From assembly GCA_964468125.1 (NCBI GenBank), contig CAYXVF010000025.1, positions 1 through 63,263 on the forward strand: 63,263 nt of DNA. The letters are read 5' to 3'. How positions within the stretch are numbered: position 1 is the first letter of the stretch; each line of letters opens with the position of its first letter. Positions 45,528 through 54,076 of the stretch are shown here, piece after piece. A program made the position numbers and the translations under genes. Source of the DNA: CAYXVF01 sp964468125 (lineage in GTDB: Bacteria; Myxococcota; XYA12-FULL-58-9; CAYXVF01). Under the pieces are notes generated by a model that did not search any database, had not been told where the DNA came from, and saw only the letters and a program-made list of their open reading frames with translations.

Positions 45528-46856
45528 ATGAGTCACGAGGACACGATCGCCGCCCGCGCGACCGGACCCGGGGAGGCGGCGGTCGCGGTGATCCGCCTGT
45601 CGGGCCCGGAGGCGTTCTCCATCGCCGAGGCCCTGACCGGCGCGTCGCTTCCGGAGGCCCATCGTCTGTCGCTTCGGTCCATGCGCGAAGAAGGGGGCGA
45701 GGTGATCGACCGCGGTCTCGTGGTCCGGATGCCTGGGCCCCATTCCTACACCGGACAGGACGTGGTGGAGCTGCAGGTGCACGGCTCGCCGGTGGTGGTC
45801 CAGGCGCTCCTGGAGCGGACCTACGTGCTGGGGGCCCGGCCAGCGGGGCCCGGGGAGTTCACGGAGCGGGCGTTCCTGAACGGGCGCCTCGATCTGGCCC
45901 AAGCGGAGGGCGTCGCCGATCTCATTGCTGCGTCGAGCCTCGGTGAGGCGAAGGCCGCCCAGCGGCAGCTCGAGGGGCAGCTCTCGCGCCGGGTGGCCGA
46001 GGCGCTCGAGCCGCTCGAAAAGATCGTGTCCGATTGGCGCGCCGCCCTCGATTTCCCGGAGTACCCGACGGAGGCAGGAGCCGATCGGGCGCGGGAAGCC
46101 ACGCTCGAGCGCGTGCAAGCGGCGCTGGAGGCGCTCGTGTCGTCGGCCAGGCTTCGCGCGCGAGGGGCGCGTTCGGTCGTGATCTGCGGTGCTCCGAACG
46201 CGGGCAAGTCGACTCTGGTGAACGCGTGGGCCGGGGAGAAGCGCGTACTCGTGCACGACGCCCCAGGGACCACCCGGGACCCGGTGGAAGTCGCCTTGGG
46301 CGACGGCCGGGTGCGCTGGTCCGTCTGGGATACGGCCGGCCTGCGCGACGCACCGGACGCGGTGGAAGCCGAGGGAATCGAAATGGCCTGGGCCCGAATT
46401 CGCGACGCGGACCTGGCGCTCTGGCTCGTCTCCGCTCTGGCGCCGGTCTGGCCTGCGGAAGACTGGTCTGGATGGGTCGTTGTGAGCCTAATCGACGAGG
46501 TCCCTGATCCGGTGCAGGAGCAGCTGAAGACCGAGGCCTTGCGCCGTGGGGTCGCCTCCGTGTTCGCGATCAGCGCCAAGGAGGGGATTGGGCTGAACGC
46601 ACTTCGCGCGGCCGTCGATGATGCCCTCGGGGTAGGCGACGCGGTCTGGTTGCTTCGCGAGCGGCAGATCGAAGCCTTGAAGGACGCCACCTCTGCGGTC
46701 CGAGAGACCCTGAATGGATTGCGATCGGGTATTACTTTGGATGTGTTGACCGCGGAGCTCGAGCGGGGCGTACATGCTCTCGGGCGGGTTTTGGGGCGCG
46801 ACGTGGAGCTCGAGATCCTGGACCGGATCTTTCGAGATTTCTGTATCGGGAAATAA
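45528..46856 (+). CDS. mnmE: tRNA modification GTPase MnmE
   Basis: With MnmG it installs the 5-carboxymethylaminomethyl group on wobble U34. It has 442 residues from ATG 45528 (MSHEDTIAARATGPGEAAVA). The N-terminal folate-binding domain has GPHSYTGQDVVELQVHGSP and GPGEFTERAFLNGRLDLAQA. The G domain has P-loop GAPNAGKSTLVNAWAG, switch region GTTRDPVEV and DTAGLRD. The NKxD motif is hard to see (VVSLIDEVPDP is at its place), so base recognition may be weak. The C-terminus FRDFCIGK carries the catalytic Cys. mnmG follows after 6 bp. Confidence 0.95.
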   Translation: MSHEDTIAARATGPGEAAVAVIRLSGPEAFSIAEALTGASLPEAHRLSLRSMREEGGEVIDRGLVVRMPGPHSYTGQDVVELQVHGSPVVVQALLERTYVLGARPAGPGEFTERAFLNGRLDLAQAEGVADLIAASSLGEAKAAQRQLEGQLSRRVAEALEPLEKIVSDWRAALDFPEYPTEAGADRAREATLERVQAALEALVSSARLRARGARSVVICGAPNAGKSTLVNAWAGEKRVLVHDAPGTTRDPVEVALGDGRVRWSVWDTAGLRDAPDAVEAEGIEMAWARIRDADLALWLVSALAPVWPAEDWSGWVVVSLIDEVPDPVQEQLKTEALRRGVASVFAISAKEGIGLNALRAAVDDALGVGDAVWLLRERQIEALKDATSAVRETLNGLRSGITLDVLTAELERGVHALGRVLGRDVELEILDRIFRDFCIGK

Positions 46857-46862
46857 AGAACG

Positions 46863-48695
46863 ATGAACTTTGATGTCTTGGTTGTGGGCGCGGGGCATGC
46901 GGGCTGCGAGGCGGCGTTGGCCGCGGCCCGCCTCGGTGCACGGGTCGGCGTCGTCACCTTGCGGGCGGATCGCGTCGCGCAAATGAGCTGCAATCCGGCG
47001 ATCGGCGGCGTGGGCAAAGGCCATCTGGTCAAAGAGATCGACGCGCTCGGGGGCGCGATGGGTCGGGTCGCGGACGCCACGGGGATACAGTACCGAAAGC
47101 TGAACCGAAGCCGCGGCCCCGCAGTGCAATCGACTCGCTGTCAATCGGACTCGAAGTCCTACCGCGAGGCGATGAGCAACGAGCTCCAAAACGCTGCGAA
47201 TGTGACCGTCGTCGAGGACGAGGTGGTGGGCCTCGACTCGGACCGGGGCGTCCTGACCGGCGTGCAGACCAAAATGTGCGGCGCCATTCCCTGTCGGGCG
47301 GTGATCATTACCACGGGCACCTTTTTGAACGGTCTGTGCCACGTCGGAGAGGAGCGCTTTGCCGGGGGCCGGGTGGGCGATGCGCCGGCGAACGCCCTGT
47401 CGGACAGCCTGCGCCGCTTAGGGATTGAGCTCGGTCGCTTCAAGACCGGCACGACGCCGCGTCTCGACGCCAATAGCATTCGTTGGGACGGCCTCGAGCG
47501 GCAGGACGGAGACGAGCCGCGGCCGCGCTTCTCCTTTGACCCGGTCGAGAATTTTCATCGTCAGGTCGCCTGCTACATCACCTATACGGATGTGAGGACA
47601 CACCGGGCGGTGCGGGACGGGCTGCACCGCTCGCCGCTCTTTCGCGGGATCATCGAGGGGCTCGGCCCGCGCTACTGCCCGTCGCTCGAGGACAAGATCG
47701 TGCGCTTCGCCGAGCGCGACCGCCACCAGGTCTTTCTCGAACCCGAGGGGCTTTCCACCGACCGCGTTTACCCGAACGGGCTCTCGACGAGCCTCCCGAA
47801 GGATGTGCAGGAGGCGTTTCTTCGGACGATTCCGGGCCTCGAGGACTGCCGAATCCTGCAGTACGGCTACGCCGTGGAATACGACTACGCGCCGCCGACG
47901 CAGCTCACCGCGGAGCTGATGAGCAAACGATGTGAAGGGCTGTTCCTTGCCGGCCAGATCAACGGCACGAGCGGCTATGAAGAAGCCGCCGCGCAGGGAC
48001 TGCTCGCCGGCATTCACGCGGTGCAATGGCTCGCCCGTGAGGACTCTTGGCGCCCGGGGCGCGACGAGGCCTACATGGGGGTCTTGGTGGACGACCTCGT
48101 GACAAAGGGGGTCGACGAGCCCTATCGACTCTTCACGTCTCGGGCCGAGCATCGGCTGACGCTGCGGGAGAGCAACGCGGAGGAGCGCCTGCTGCCCGTT
48201 GCGAAACGGCTCGGGTTGCTGAGCGCGGAGCGGCTGAAGGCCGCGCAGGAGAGACACGAGAAGCGCGCGGCCCTTCGCCGGCGTTGTCGCGAGACCCGGC
48301 TGACGCGTGACGACGTCGTGCGACTCGGGCTGAACGAGAACGCGGTCGGCACGACCGTGGCGGAGATCGTCCGCCGGCCAAACGTGTGCTTGAGCGACGC
48401 GCTGCCGGACCTCGACCCCTTGGAGCCGGCGGTGGAGATGGTGCAGGAGGAGCTGCGCTACGAGGGCTATATCGCGCGGGAGGCGAAAGAGATCGAGAAG
48501 CTCCGGGAGCTCGAGAGCTTCATTCTTCCCGCAGGGCTCGATCTCGAGGGCGCTCCGGGCCTTTCGCGCGAGGTGCAGGAAAAGCTGCTCGAAGTGCGCC
48601 CGACGACGCTTGGGCAGGCGTCTCGCATTCCGGGCATGACCCCCGCGGCCCTTGCGCTTCTCCGTGTGCATACGCGCCGGAGCAACGCCGCCTAG
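46863..48695 (+). CDS. mnmG: tRNA uridine 5-carboxymethylaminomethyl synthesis protein MnmG
   Basis: FAD- and NADH-dependent partner of MnmE. It has 610 residues. The FAD Rossmann motif is VVGAGHAGCEAALAAARLGA. Other family signatures are MSCNPAIGGVGKGHLVKEID, ALGGAMGRVADATGIQYRKL, FKTGTTPRLD and GLFLAGQINGTSGYEEAAAQ. The C-terminal helical domain ends RIPGMTPAALALLRVHTRR. Its own start is ATG 46863, 6 bp after mnmE. The usual next gene, rsmG, is present but on the opposite strand. Confidence 0.97.
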   Translation: MNFDVLVVGAGHAGCEAALAAARLGARVGVVTLRADRVAQMSCNPAIGGVGKGHLVKEIDALGGAMGRVADATGIQYRKLNRSRGPAVQSTRCQSDSKSYREAMSNELQNAANVTVVEDEVVGLDSDRGVLTGVQTKMCGAIPCRAVIITTGTFLNGLCHVGEERFAGGRVGDAPANALSDSLRRLGIELGRFKTGTTPRLDANSIRWDGLERQDGDEPRPRFSFDPVENFHRQVACYITYTDVRTHRAVRDGLHRSPLFRGIIEGLGPRYCPSLEDKIVRFAERDRHQVFLEPEGLSTDRVYPNGLSTSLPKDVQEAFLRTIPGLEDCRILQYGYAVEYDYAPPTQLTAELMSKRCEGLFLAGQINGTSGYEEAAAQGLLAGIHAVQWLAREDSWRPGRDEAYMGVLVDDLVTKGVDEPYRLFTSRAEHRLTLRESNAEERLLPVAKRLGLLSAERLKAAQERHEKRAALRRRCRETRLTRDDVVRLGLNENAVGTTVAEIVRRPNVCLSDALPDLDPLEPAVEMVQEELRYEGYIAREAKEIEKLRELESFILPAGLDLEGAPGLSREVQEKLLEVRPTTLGQASRIPGMTPAALALLRVHTRRSNAA

Positions 48696-48789
48696 GGGTT
48701 CAAGGCCAGCCTATGGGGTGTTCAGGTGGACATTCATGGCCGGGTTCGAGGGCACCCATGGCATGCGCATCCGGCGGCCGTCTCGAAGG

Positions 48790-49389
48790 TCAGGCAAGGC
48801 CAGAGCTGCGTGTCCAGACTTCCATCACGCGCCGCTCGCTGTTCAGATCGTAGCTGTAGAGGCGCGAACCTGACGTTCCGCTCGGTTCCTTTCGGAGCGC
48901 GATGACCAAGCCCCCCGGACGGCACCAGCTCAAGAGATGGCGAAGGTCTTCGGCCTTTGAGAAGGTGGCGCGGGTCACCACAGCCGCAAACGGCTGGAGC
49001 GGTGCGTCTGTCGAGCGACCTTCGTACACGACGACGTTCTCGAGGGCGAGCTCGGAGACGACGGTCTTCAGGAAGGAAACGCGCTTTCGGCGAGGCTCGA
49101 CGAGGGTCACGGAAACGTCGGCCCGCATGATCGCGAGCGGAATGCCGGGGTATCCGGCACCCGAGCCCATGTCGACCCATGGACCAGCGCTCAGGACCCG
49201 CAGGGGCTCAACGCTGTCGCGATAGTGGCGCCAGGCAGCGCGGTCGGACTCTCGAATCGAGGTGAGGTTGAGGCGACTTCCCCACTGCTCGACGAGTCGC
49301 CAATGGGCGCACATGCGAGCTACCGCTTCCTCGGTCAAAAGATCGCGATGGTCCCGCAGGGCCGAGCGGAGGGAGTTCTCGAAGGTCAT
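48790..49389 (-). CDS. rsmG: 16S rRNA (guanine-N7) methyltransferase RsmG
   Basis: Methylates G527 of 16S rRNA. It has 199 residues from ATG 49389, close to the family's 207. The frame is open up to 49482, where the extra codons pass through a parS site, so the longer version is less likely. The SAM motif GPWVDMGSGAGYPGIPLAIM and downstream VTLVEPRRKRVSFLKTVV and VVTRATFSKAEDLRHLLSWC are typical. The catalytic domain and helix cap RDLLTEEAVARMCAHWRLVE are present. It is inverted relative to mnmG and parA; in most genomes the three read the same way. Confidence 0.92.
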   Translation of the reverse strand: MTFENSLRSALRDHRDLLTEEAVARMCAHWRLVEQWGSRLNLTSIRESDRAAWRHYRDSVEPLRVLSAGPWVDMGSGAGYPGIPLAIMRADVSVTLVEPRRKRVSFLKTVVSELALENVVVYEGRSTDAPLQPFAAVVTRATFSKAEDLRHLLSWCRPGGLVIALRKEPSGTSGSRLYSYDLNSERRVMEVWTRSSGLA

Positions 49390-49465
49390 CCCGGTTATTG
49401 TGCGGGTCAGGGCGGCGGGCGTCCAGATCTTGGTCCGTTTTGCAGGGAAGAGCCTCGTCGACTCG

Positions 49466-49481
49466 GGTTTCACGTGAAACA
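49466..49481. promoter_or_regulatory. parS site 1
   Basis: GGTTTCACGTGAAACA differs from the parS consensus TGTTTCACGTGAAACA only in its first base and keeps the 14-bp palindrome GTTTCACGTGAAAC intact. It lies between rsmG and parA, 200 bp upstream of parA, and is the loading site for ParB. Confidence 0.9.
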
Positions 49482-49500
49482 TGGCGGGGGATGGCGTTCG

Positions 49501-49516
49501 GGTTTCACGTGAAACA
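49501..49516. promoter_or_regulatory. parS site 2
   Basis: A second copy, identical to site 1 (GGTTTCACGTGAAACA), 35 bp centre to centre from it. Two adjacent perfect palindromes next to parAB indicate a true centromere-like cluster. Confidence 0.9.
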
Positions 49517-49682
49517 CTCCTCCACCTCCTCCCCGCCTAGAGACTCGTCTACCCCCGAACTGAGCGAAGCCACGCGATCGCCTGCCGGATTTTTGCACCG
49601 CGCACTGGACCCTGCTAGCCGGATCGACGGGGCTTTTCGTCGGGCCCCTGCGCTAGGTTCACGCGCTCAGGAGGGCACACAG

Positions 49683-50453
49683 ATGGCTCGTATCGTTGCA
49701 ATCGCCAATCAAAAGGGTGGGGTGGGCAAGACCACCACCGCTGTCAATCTTGCTGCATCTCTCGCTGCCGCGGAGTTGCGCGTCTTGCTCATTGACATCG
49801 ATCCGCAAGCCAACGCCACCAGCGGTTTGGGCCACCGTCCGGCGCAGCTCGAGGCGTCGATCTACGCCGGGCTCGACGGAACCGCCGCCCCGGAAAGCCT
49901 CGTCCGAGACACCGAGCTGCCGACCCTTCGGCTGATCGCTGCTGGCCCGGATCTCTACGGCATCGACCTCGAGCTCGCGCAGCGAGACGACCGTTTCTTC
50001 CGGCTGCGGGAGATCACCGCTGTTCTGGCTCCGGACTACGACGTGATCCTGATCGACTGCCCGCCGTCGCTGGGTTTGCTCACGGTCAACGCGCTGTGCG
50101 CCGCGCGCTCGGTCATCATCCCGCTTCAGACCGAGTATTATGCGCTCGAGGGCCTGAGCCAGCTGATGCGTACGGTCGCGATGGTTAAGGAGTCCGCCAA
50201 TCCAGTGCTCGAGATTGAGGGTGTTTTGCTCACGATGTTCGACGCGCGCAATAACCTCGCCCGCCAGGTCGCCGCGGACGTCCGATCCAATTTCGGCGGC
50301 CGGGTCTTTGAGGCCGTGATTCCGCGCAACGTGCGGCTCTCGGAGGCACCGAGTTTCGGCAAACCGATCCTGCTCTACGATATCGGTTCCCGCGGATGTC
50401 AGAGCTATCTCGACCTGGCCCGTGAGCTGATGACCCCCGCCGCGGCAGCCTAG
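49683..50453 (+). CDS. parA: Chromosome partitioning ATPase ParA (Soj)
   Basis: Dynamic DNA-binding ATPase that moves ParB-parS complexes during chromosome segregation. It has 256 residues from ATG 49683, 7 bases after GGAGGG. The deviant Walker A is NQKGGVGKTTTAVNLAASLA, followed by LLIDIDPQANATSGLG (Walker A') and VILIDCPPSLGLLTVNALCA (Walker B). The small size without a N-terminal HTH marks it as a chromosomal type Ib ParA. parB follows after 28 bp, and two parS sites lie upstream. Confidence 0.97.
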   Translation: MARIVAIANQKGGVGKTTTAVNLAASLAAAELRVLLIDIDPQANATSGLGHRPAQLEASIYAGLDGTAAPESLVRDTELPTLRLIAAGPDLYGIDLELAQRDDRFFRLREITAVLAPDYDVILIDCPPSLGLLTVNALCAARSVIIPLQTEYYALEGLSQLMRTVAMVKESANPVLEIEGVLLTMFDARNNLARQVAADVRSNFGGRVFEAVIPRNVRLSEAPSFGKPILLYDIGSRGCQSYLDLARELMTPAAAA

Positions 50454-50481
50454 ACGCCGCGTTCAATTTGAGGGAGATTCC

Positions 50482-51393
50482 ATGAGTGACGCACAGGAGC
50501 AGGCGGTGACAGAGAACGGTCCTTCGAGAAAAGCCTTGGGGAGAGGCCTGGCTGCGCTCATCCCTGGCGCCGGATCATCTCCGTCGGGCTCGTCTTCAGT
50601 TTCATCGGCCGCGGGGGTGGATACGGGGCTGCGGACGCTGGCGATCGAGCGGATCCGACCGAACCCGGAACAGCCCCGTAAGTCCTTTGAGCCGGAGGCC
50701 TTGGCCGAGCTCGCTGAGTCCATTGAAGAGCACGGCGTGCTCCAACCGATCGTCGTACGCCGTAGAGACGACGGCTATGAAATCGTGGCGGGCGAACGCC
50801 GCTGGCGGGCCGCCGCCAAGGCCGGCCTTCGCGAGGTGCCGGCGCTCATCAAGGAGTTCTCCGATGCCACCGTCCTCGCAGTCGCCTTGGTGGAAAACAT
50901 TCAGCGCCGCGATCTCGATCCACTCGAAGAGGCAGACGCCTACCGTCGCTTGGTCGAGGAGTACGAGCTCTCGCAATCCGATGTCGCCGCTGCGGTGGGC
51001 AAGAGCCGGGTGACCGTGACGAATGCGCTGCGGTTGCTGAAGCTTCCAGAGCCTGTGCTCAACCACCTCGGCGCCGGGCGGATCACGGCGGGACACGCAC
51101 GGGCACTGATGATGCTCGACAGTGCGACGGACATGGAGCGCATGGCTGAAGAGGCCGTGAAGCGCAAACTCTCGGTGCGGGAGCTTGAGCACCGCGCAAA
51201 AACCATGAAGGCGTCTGCAAAGAAAGCCGCGATGCCCGCTCGTTCCAAGTCGGAGCTCGCGCTGGAGCAGAAGCTGCAGCAGGCTCTCGGAACGAAGGTT
51301 CGCCTGCACGAGCGCGGCGGTAAGGGGCGAATCGAGATCGCCTTTCACTCCCTCGAACATCTGGACTCAGTGGTCGACAAGATCCTCGGGTGA
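50482..51393 (+). CDS. parB: Chromosome partitioning protein ParB (Spo0J)
   Basis: CTP-dependent DNA clamp that loads at parS. It has 303 residues. N-terminal RKALGRGLAALIPG is the ParA-stimulating segment. The CTPase domain has PNPEQPRKSFEPEALAELAE, the C-motif AGERRWRAAAKAG and P-motif ENIQRRDLDPLEEADAYRRL. The HTH is ELSQSDVAAAVGKSRVTVTN with ITAGHARALMML after it. The C-terminal dimer domain ends LDSVVDKILG. Its stop overlaps the next gene's GTG, so the glycosyltransferase gene is translationally coupled. Confidence 0.97.
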   Translation: MSDAQEQAVTENGPSRKALGRGLAALIPGAGSSPSGSSSVSSAAGVDTGLRTLAIERIRPNPEQPRKSFEPEALAELAESIEEHGVLQPIVVRRRDDGYEIVAGERRWRAAAKAGLREVPALIKEFSDATVLAVALVENIQRRDLDPLEEADAYRRLVEEYELSQSDVAAAVGKSRVTVTNALRLLKLPEPVLNHLGAGRITAGHARALMMLDSATDMERMAEEAVKRKLSVRELEHRAKTMKASAKKAAMPARSKSELALEQKLQQALGTKVRLHERGGKGRIEIAFHSLEHLDSVVDKILG

Positions 51394-52433
51394 CGTTGGT
51401 CCGCTACCTCTCGCCCGGCGCGTACCCGGGCCCAAGAGGAACGCCGCTCGCCATCCGGTGGCTTGCCGAAGCTTGGATCGAGCGCGGCGGCCGCGCCGAA
51501 ATATGGACCGGTGACGCGCGTCGGCGCACTCCAGCGCCGGTCCCCGGTCGTCCCTTGGTGCGCGTGCGTCGTTTCGGGGCGACGGAGCTGTCGGAATCGA
51601 GCGGACCGAGCGTTCAACGACTGCGCGCCCTCCAGGCGCTGGCAAAGGGCCTACTGGGCGCTGAAGCGGCGGTCATTCATGCGCACGGCCCCGACGCCGC
51701 GTGGCTGTGTCGCCTTCTGCGCTCGAAGGCCTGGGTTGCGCACCGCCATACGGACATGGTGCGCGAGATGGAACACTATTGGCCCTCTCTGCGCGGCGTC
51801 GCCCGTGTTGTTGGACATGTGCTGGACGTGGGACTCACCAGTAGTCGGTATCAGCTGAGTTTTCACGCTGCGGATTCCATTGAGCCGCTGGGGCCCGTCG
51901 TGCCGGACTACGAGATCGCGCATGTCGCAAGATACAGACAACCGCCCGCGCGGGAGCCAACCGTCGTCTACCTCGGCAACGCCGACTCCTATCAAGAGCT
52001 CAATCGGGTCTTCGCCGCACCCTGGCCGGCGTTCGTTCGACGCCTCTGGATCGTCAACCACGCGCCGCCCCGGGCGGTCCAGGCTCGCGCGCGCGACGCG
52101 GGTTTTGCGGTCCACCACGCGAGCACGGCGGCAGAAGCGCTCGAGCTCGCCTCCGGCGCATGGTGGGGCGTGTGCCCGCGGACGTTGGCCGCGGGCTACC
52201 CGTACAAGCTCTTGAGCTACGGGATGCTCGGCCTGCCGGTGTTGAGCTCTCGTGACTGGCCTGGCCCAGTCGAGCTCCACCGGGTTCCATCCTGGCCTGA
52301 GCTGCGCCTCGAATGGCGGGAGCCGCCCGCCCGGACCACTTCCCGTGCTATTCGCGAGAGCTCAAAACGTACTTTGATCCGTCTCGAAGCGCTTTACGGT
52401 GCGCTTTCCTCGTTGCTCCTCAGGCCGGGCTGA
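51390..52433 (+). CDS. GT4-like glycosyltransferase, coupled to parB
   Basis: A 347-residue protein starting at GTG 51390, whose bases overlap the parB stop (GTGA). It has the two-lobe GT-B look: an N-terminal start with a Gly-rich loop (VRYLSPGAYPGPRGTPLAIR), a helix-loop AAVIHAHGPDAAWLCRLLRS, and a second lobe starting EPTVVYLGNADSYQELNRVF. The expected donor-binding E-x7-E motif is replaced by the weaker YPYKLLSYGMLGLPVLSS. Donor and acceptor are unknown. It could share only the promoter with parAB, but the overlap makes co-expression certain if parB is translated. Confidence 0.75.
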   Translation: MTLVRYLSPGAYPGPRGTPLAIRWLAEAWIERGGRAEIWTGDARRRTPAPVPGRPLVRVRRFGATELSESSGPSVQRLRALQALAKGLLGAEAAVIHAHGPDAAWLCRLLRSKAWVAHRHTDMVREMEHYWPSLRGVARVVGHVLDVGLTSSRYQLSFHAADSIEPLGPVVPDYEIAHVARYRQPPAREPTVVYLGNADSYQELNRVFAAPWPAFVRRLWIVNHAPPRAVQARARDAGFAVHHASTAAEALELASGAWWGVCPRTLAAGYPYKLLSYGMLGLPVLSSRDWPGPVELHRVPSWPELRLEWREPPARTTSRAIRESSKRTLIRLEALYGALSSLLLRPG

Positions 52434-52732
52434 GTCAGACTCGCCGCGAGTTCGCGCCTAGGTTCCGCTCGAAAGGCGAGCGGGTGGCGCGGCGAGGAGG
52501 CTGCCGTCGACGGTCGCAAGAACCCAACAGGGGTCCTGATCGATAGACGGCTATGCTTTGAGTGTTCAATGGTCGTACTTCGGCCTCTGAGTTCCCTCGT
52601 GCTCTCCGACACCAGCCCCCCGGCCATTCCACCCCCCGACTGCTAGCTCGGATTTTCTGGTGGTTTTTTCGCTATTCTAGGCATGTCTGCATACCGGACA
52701 CCGGTGTATAGATCTGAGAACGAGACTGGAAG
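52434..52732. other. Intergenic region upstream of the amine oxidase gene
   Basis: 299 bp with no convincing gene. Towards the 3' end it is T-rich (TTTTCTGGTGGTTTTTTCGC followed by TATTCTA, a possible -10), then a perfect 10-bp palindrome ACACCGGTGT at about 52699-52708, just upstream of the amine oxidase start. This could be a promoter with an operator. Confidence 0.35.
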
Positions 52733-53992
52733 ATGATTCTGATCATCGGTGCGGGTGCGGCGGGAATTGCTGCGGCCCGGCGGCTGAGAGAGCTCGGTTA
52801 CGAGGCGCGAATTCTCGAAGCCCGCGGACGGGTCGGAGGTCGCGCGTGGACCGCGGAAATCGAGGGTAATCCCATCGATCTCGGCGCGGCCTGGATCCAC
52901 GGAACGCGGGGAAACGTGATGGCTCAGATCGCCCGGTCGCGCGGGCATCGGGTCCAACGCACCGCTCACGGCCGCGCCCGGGTCGTCGACGGGGCCGGGC
53001 GATCGGTCGACGCGGCGGGTCTCTTTCGACACTTCTTTCGCTGGCTCGCCGCAGCGGAAGCCGACGCGCCGGACGGTGTCTCTTTGGCCGAGCACCTCGA
53101 GGACTGGCTGCGCAACGGGCAAGGCGTGGTCGAGAGTCCGGATGAGCTTCGCCGGTTTTTCAGCCGCTTCATGGAGCAATGGCTTGGCGGCGGTACCGAT
53201 GCGATCTCCGCCCGCGACTGGAACGCGGACGAAGATCTCCCCGGCGGCGATGGTTTGCTCGTCAACGGTTACGGGACGCTCCTGAGCGAGTTCGCGCGCG
53301 ACCTCGATATACAGCTCGATTGGCCGGTCGCAGAGGTTGCGCTCAGCGGAGTGGGTGTTCGGGTGACCGCCGTCGACGGGCGGGTCGAGGAGGGCGAGGC
53401 GGTGATTGTCACCCTACCTCTCGGGGTTCTCAAAGCCGGAAGCGTTCGCTTTGACCCGGAGCTGCCCCGGGCCCAGCGTCGGGTGATCGAGCGCATGGGG
53501 TACGGCGCGTTAGAAAAGGTGGTCGCGTGTTTCGACGCCCCCTTCTGGGGCGAAGAGCACCACCTTGCGACCCTTCCGGCGAGCGAGATCGAGCCCTGGG
53601 CGTCCTTCTATCCACTCACACCCTACGGCCACGGAGCGGTCTTGGTCGCTTTCACCGGCGGCCCGGCCTCCGCGGAGCTCCATCGCTGGAGCGACGATCG
53701 GGTGATCGACAGCCTGTGCCAAACTCTCGAGCGCCTGGGGCCTGTCCCGACCCGCCCACGCATCGTGCGCACGCGCTGGCTCGAAGACCCCTACAGCCGC
53801 GGGTCCTATAGCTTCCCATCCATTCACTCGAATCCGTCGGACTACGATCGGCTTAGCCGGCCCCACGCGGACCGGATCCTCTTTGCGGGCGAGGCGACGC
53901 ACCGGGCGCATCCTGCGACGGTACATGGCGCCTACACGAGCGGCATTCGCGAGGCGGAGCGCCTGGCCAATCGTGCCGCCCGGGTCGCATAG
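52733..53992 (+). CDS. FAD-dependent amine oxidase
   Basis: A 419-residue flavin monoamine oxidase-type protein. The dinucleotide-binding motif is at the very N-terminus (LIIGAGAAGIAAARRLRELG) and is followed by LEARGRVGGRAWT. The middle has DLGAAWIHGTRGN, the substrate-binding region. The FAD-binding C-terminus is ILFAGEATHRAHPATVHGAY then TSGIREAERLA. Oxidation of primary or poly-amines is the family reaction; the exact amine is not predictable. There is no signal peptide, so it is cytosolic. It starts an isolated rightward pair with the PQQ-dehydrogenase lipoprotein. Confidence 0.92.
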   Translation: MILIIGAGAAGIAAARRLRELGYEARILEARGRVGGRAWTAEIEGNPIDLGAAWIHGTRGNVMAQIARSRGHRVQRTAHGRARVVDGAGRSVDAAGLFRHFFRWLAAAEADAPDGVSLAEHLEDWLRNGQGVVESPDELRRFFSRFMEQWLGGGTDAISARDWNADEDLPGGDGLLVNGYGTLLSEFARDLDIQLDWPVAEVALSGVGVRVTAVDGRVEEGEAVIVTLPLGVLKAGSVRFDPELPRAQRRVIERMGYGALEKVVACFDAPFWGEEHHLATLPASEIEPWASFYPLTPYGHGAVLVAFTGGPASAELHRWSDDRVIDSLCQTLERLGPVPTRPRIVRTRWLEDPYSRGSYSFPSIHSNPSDYDRLSRPHADRILFAGEATHRAHPATVHGAYTSGIREAERLANRAARVA

Positions 53993-54076
53993 GGTCTTAC
54001 CGTCGCTCATTCGATCCGCTAGGCTCTGCATCGGCGCGGCTCGGGGGTGTCGCGGCCAAGCAAAGGGACTGAGCGA

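Noticed and set aside
44073..46256. 727-codon minus-strand frame over the cyclase and mnmE region
   Set aside because: Low-complexity Arg/Pro-rich translation antisense to mnmE and out of frame with the cyclase, both of which have complete motifs.
48696..48789. Gap between mnmG and rsmG checked for a tRNA because of GGGTTCGAG
   Set aside because: No cloverleaf arms pair around this T-loop-like string.
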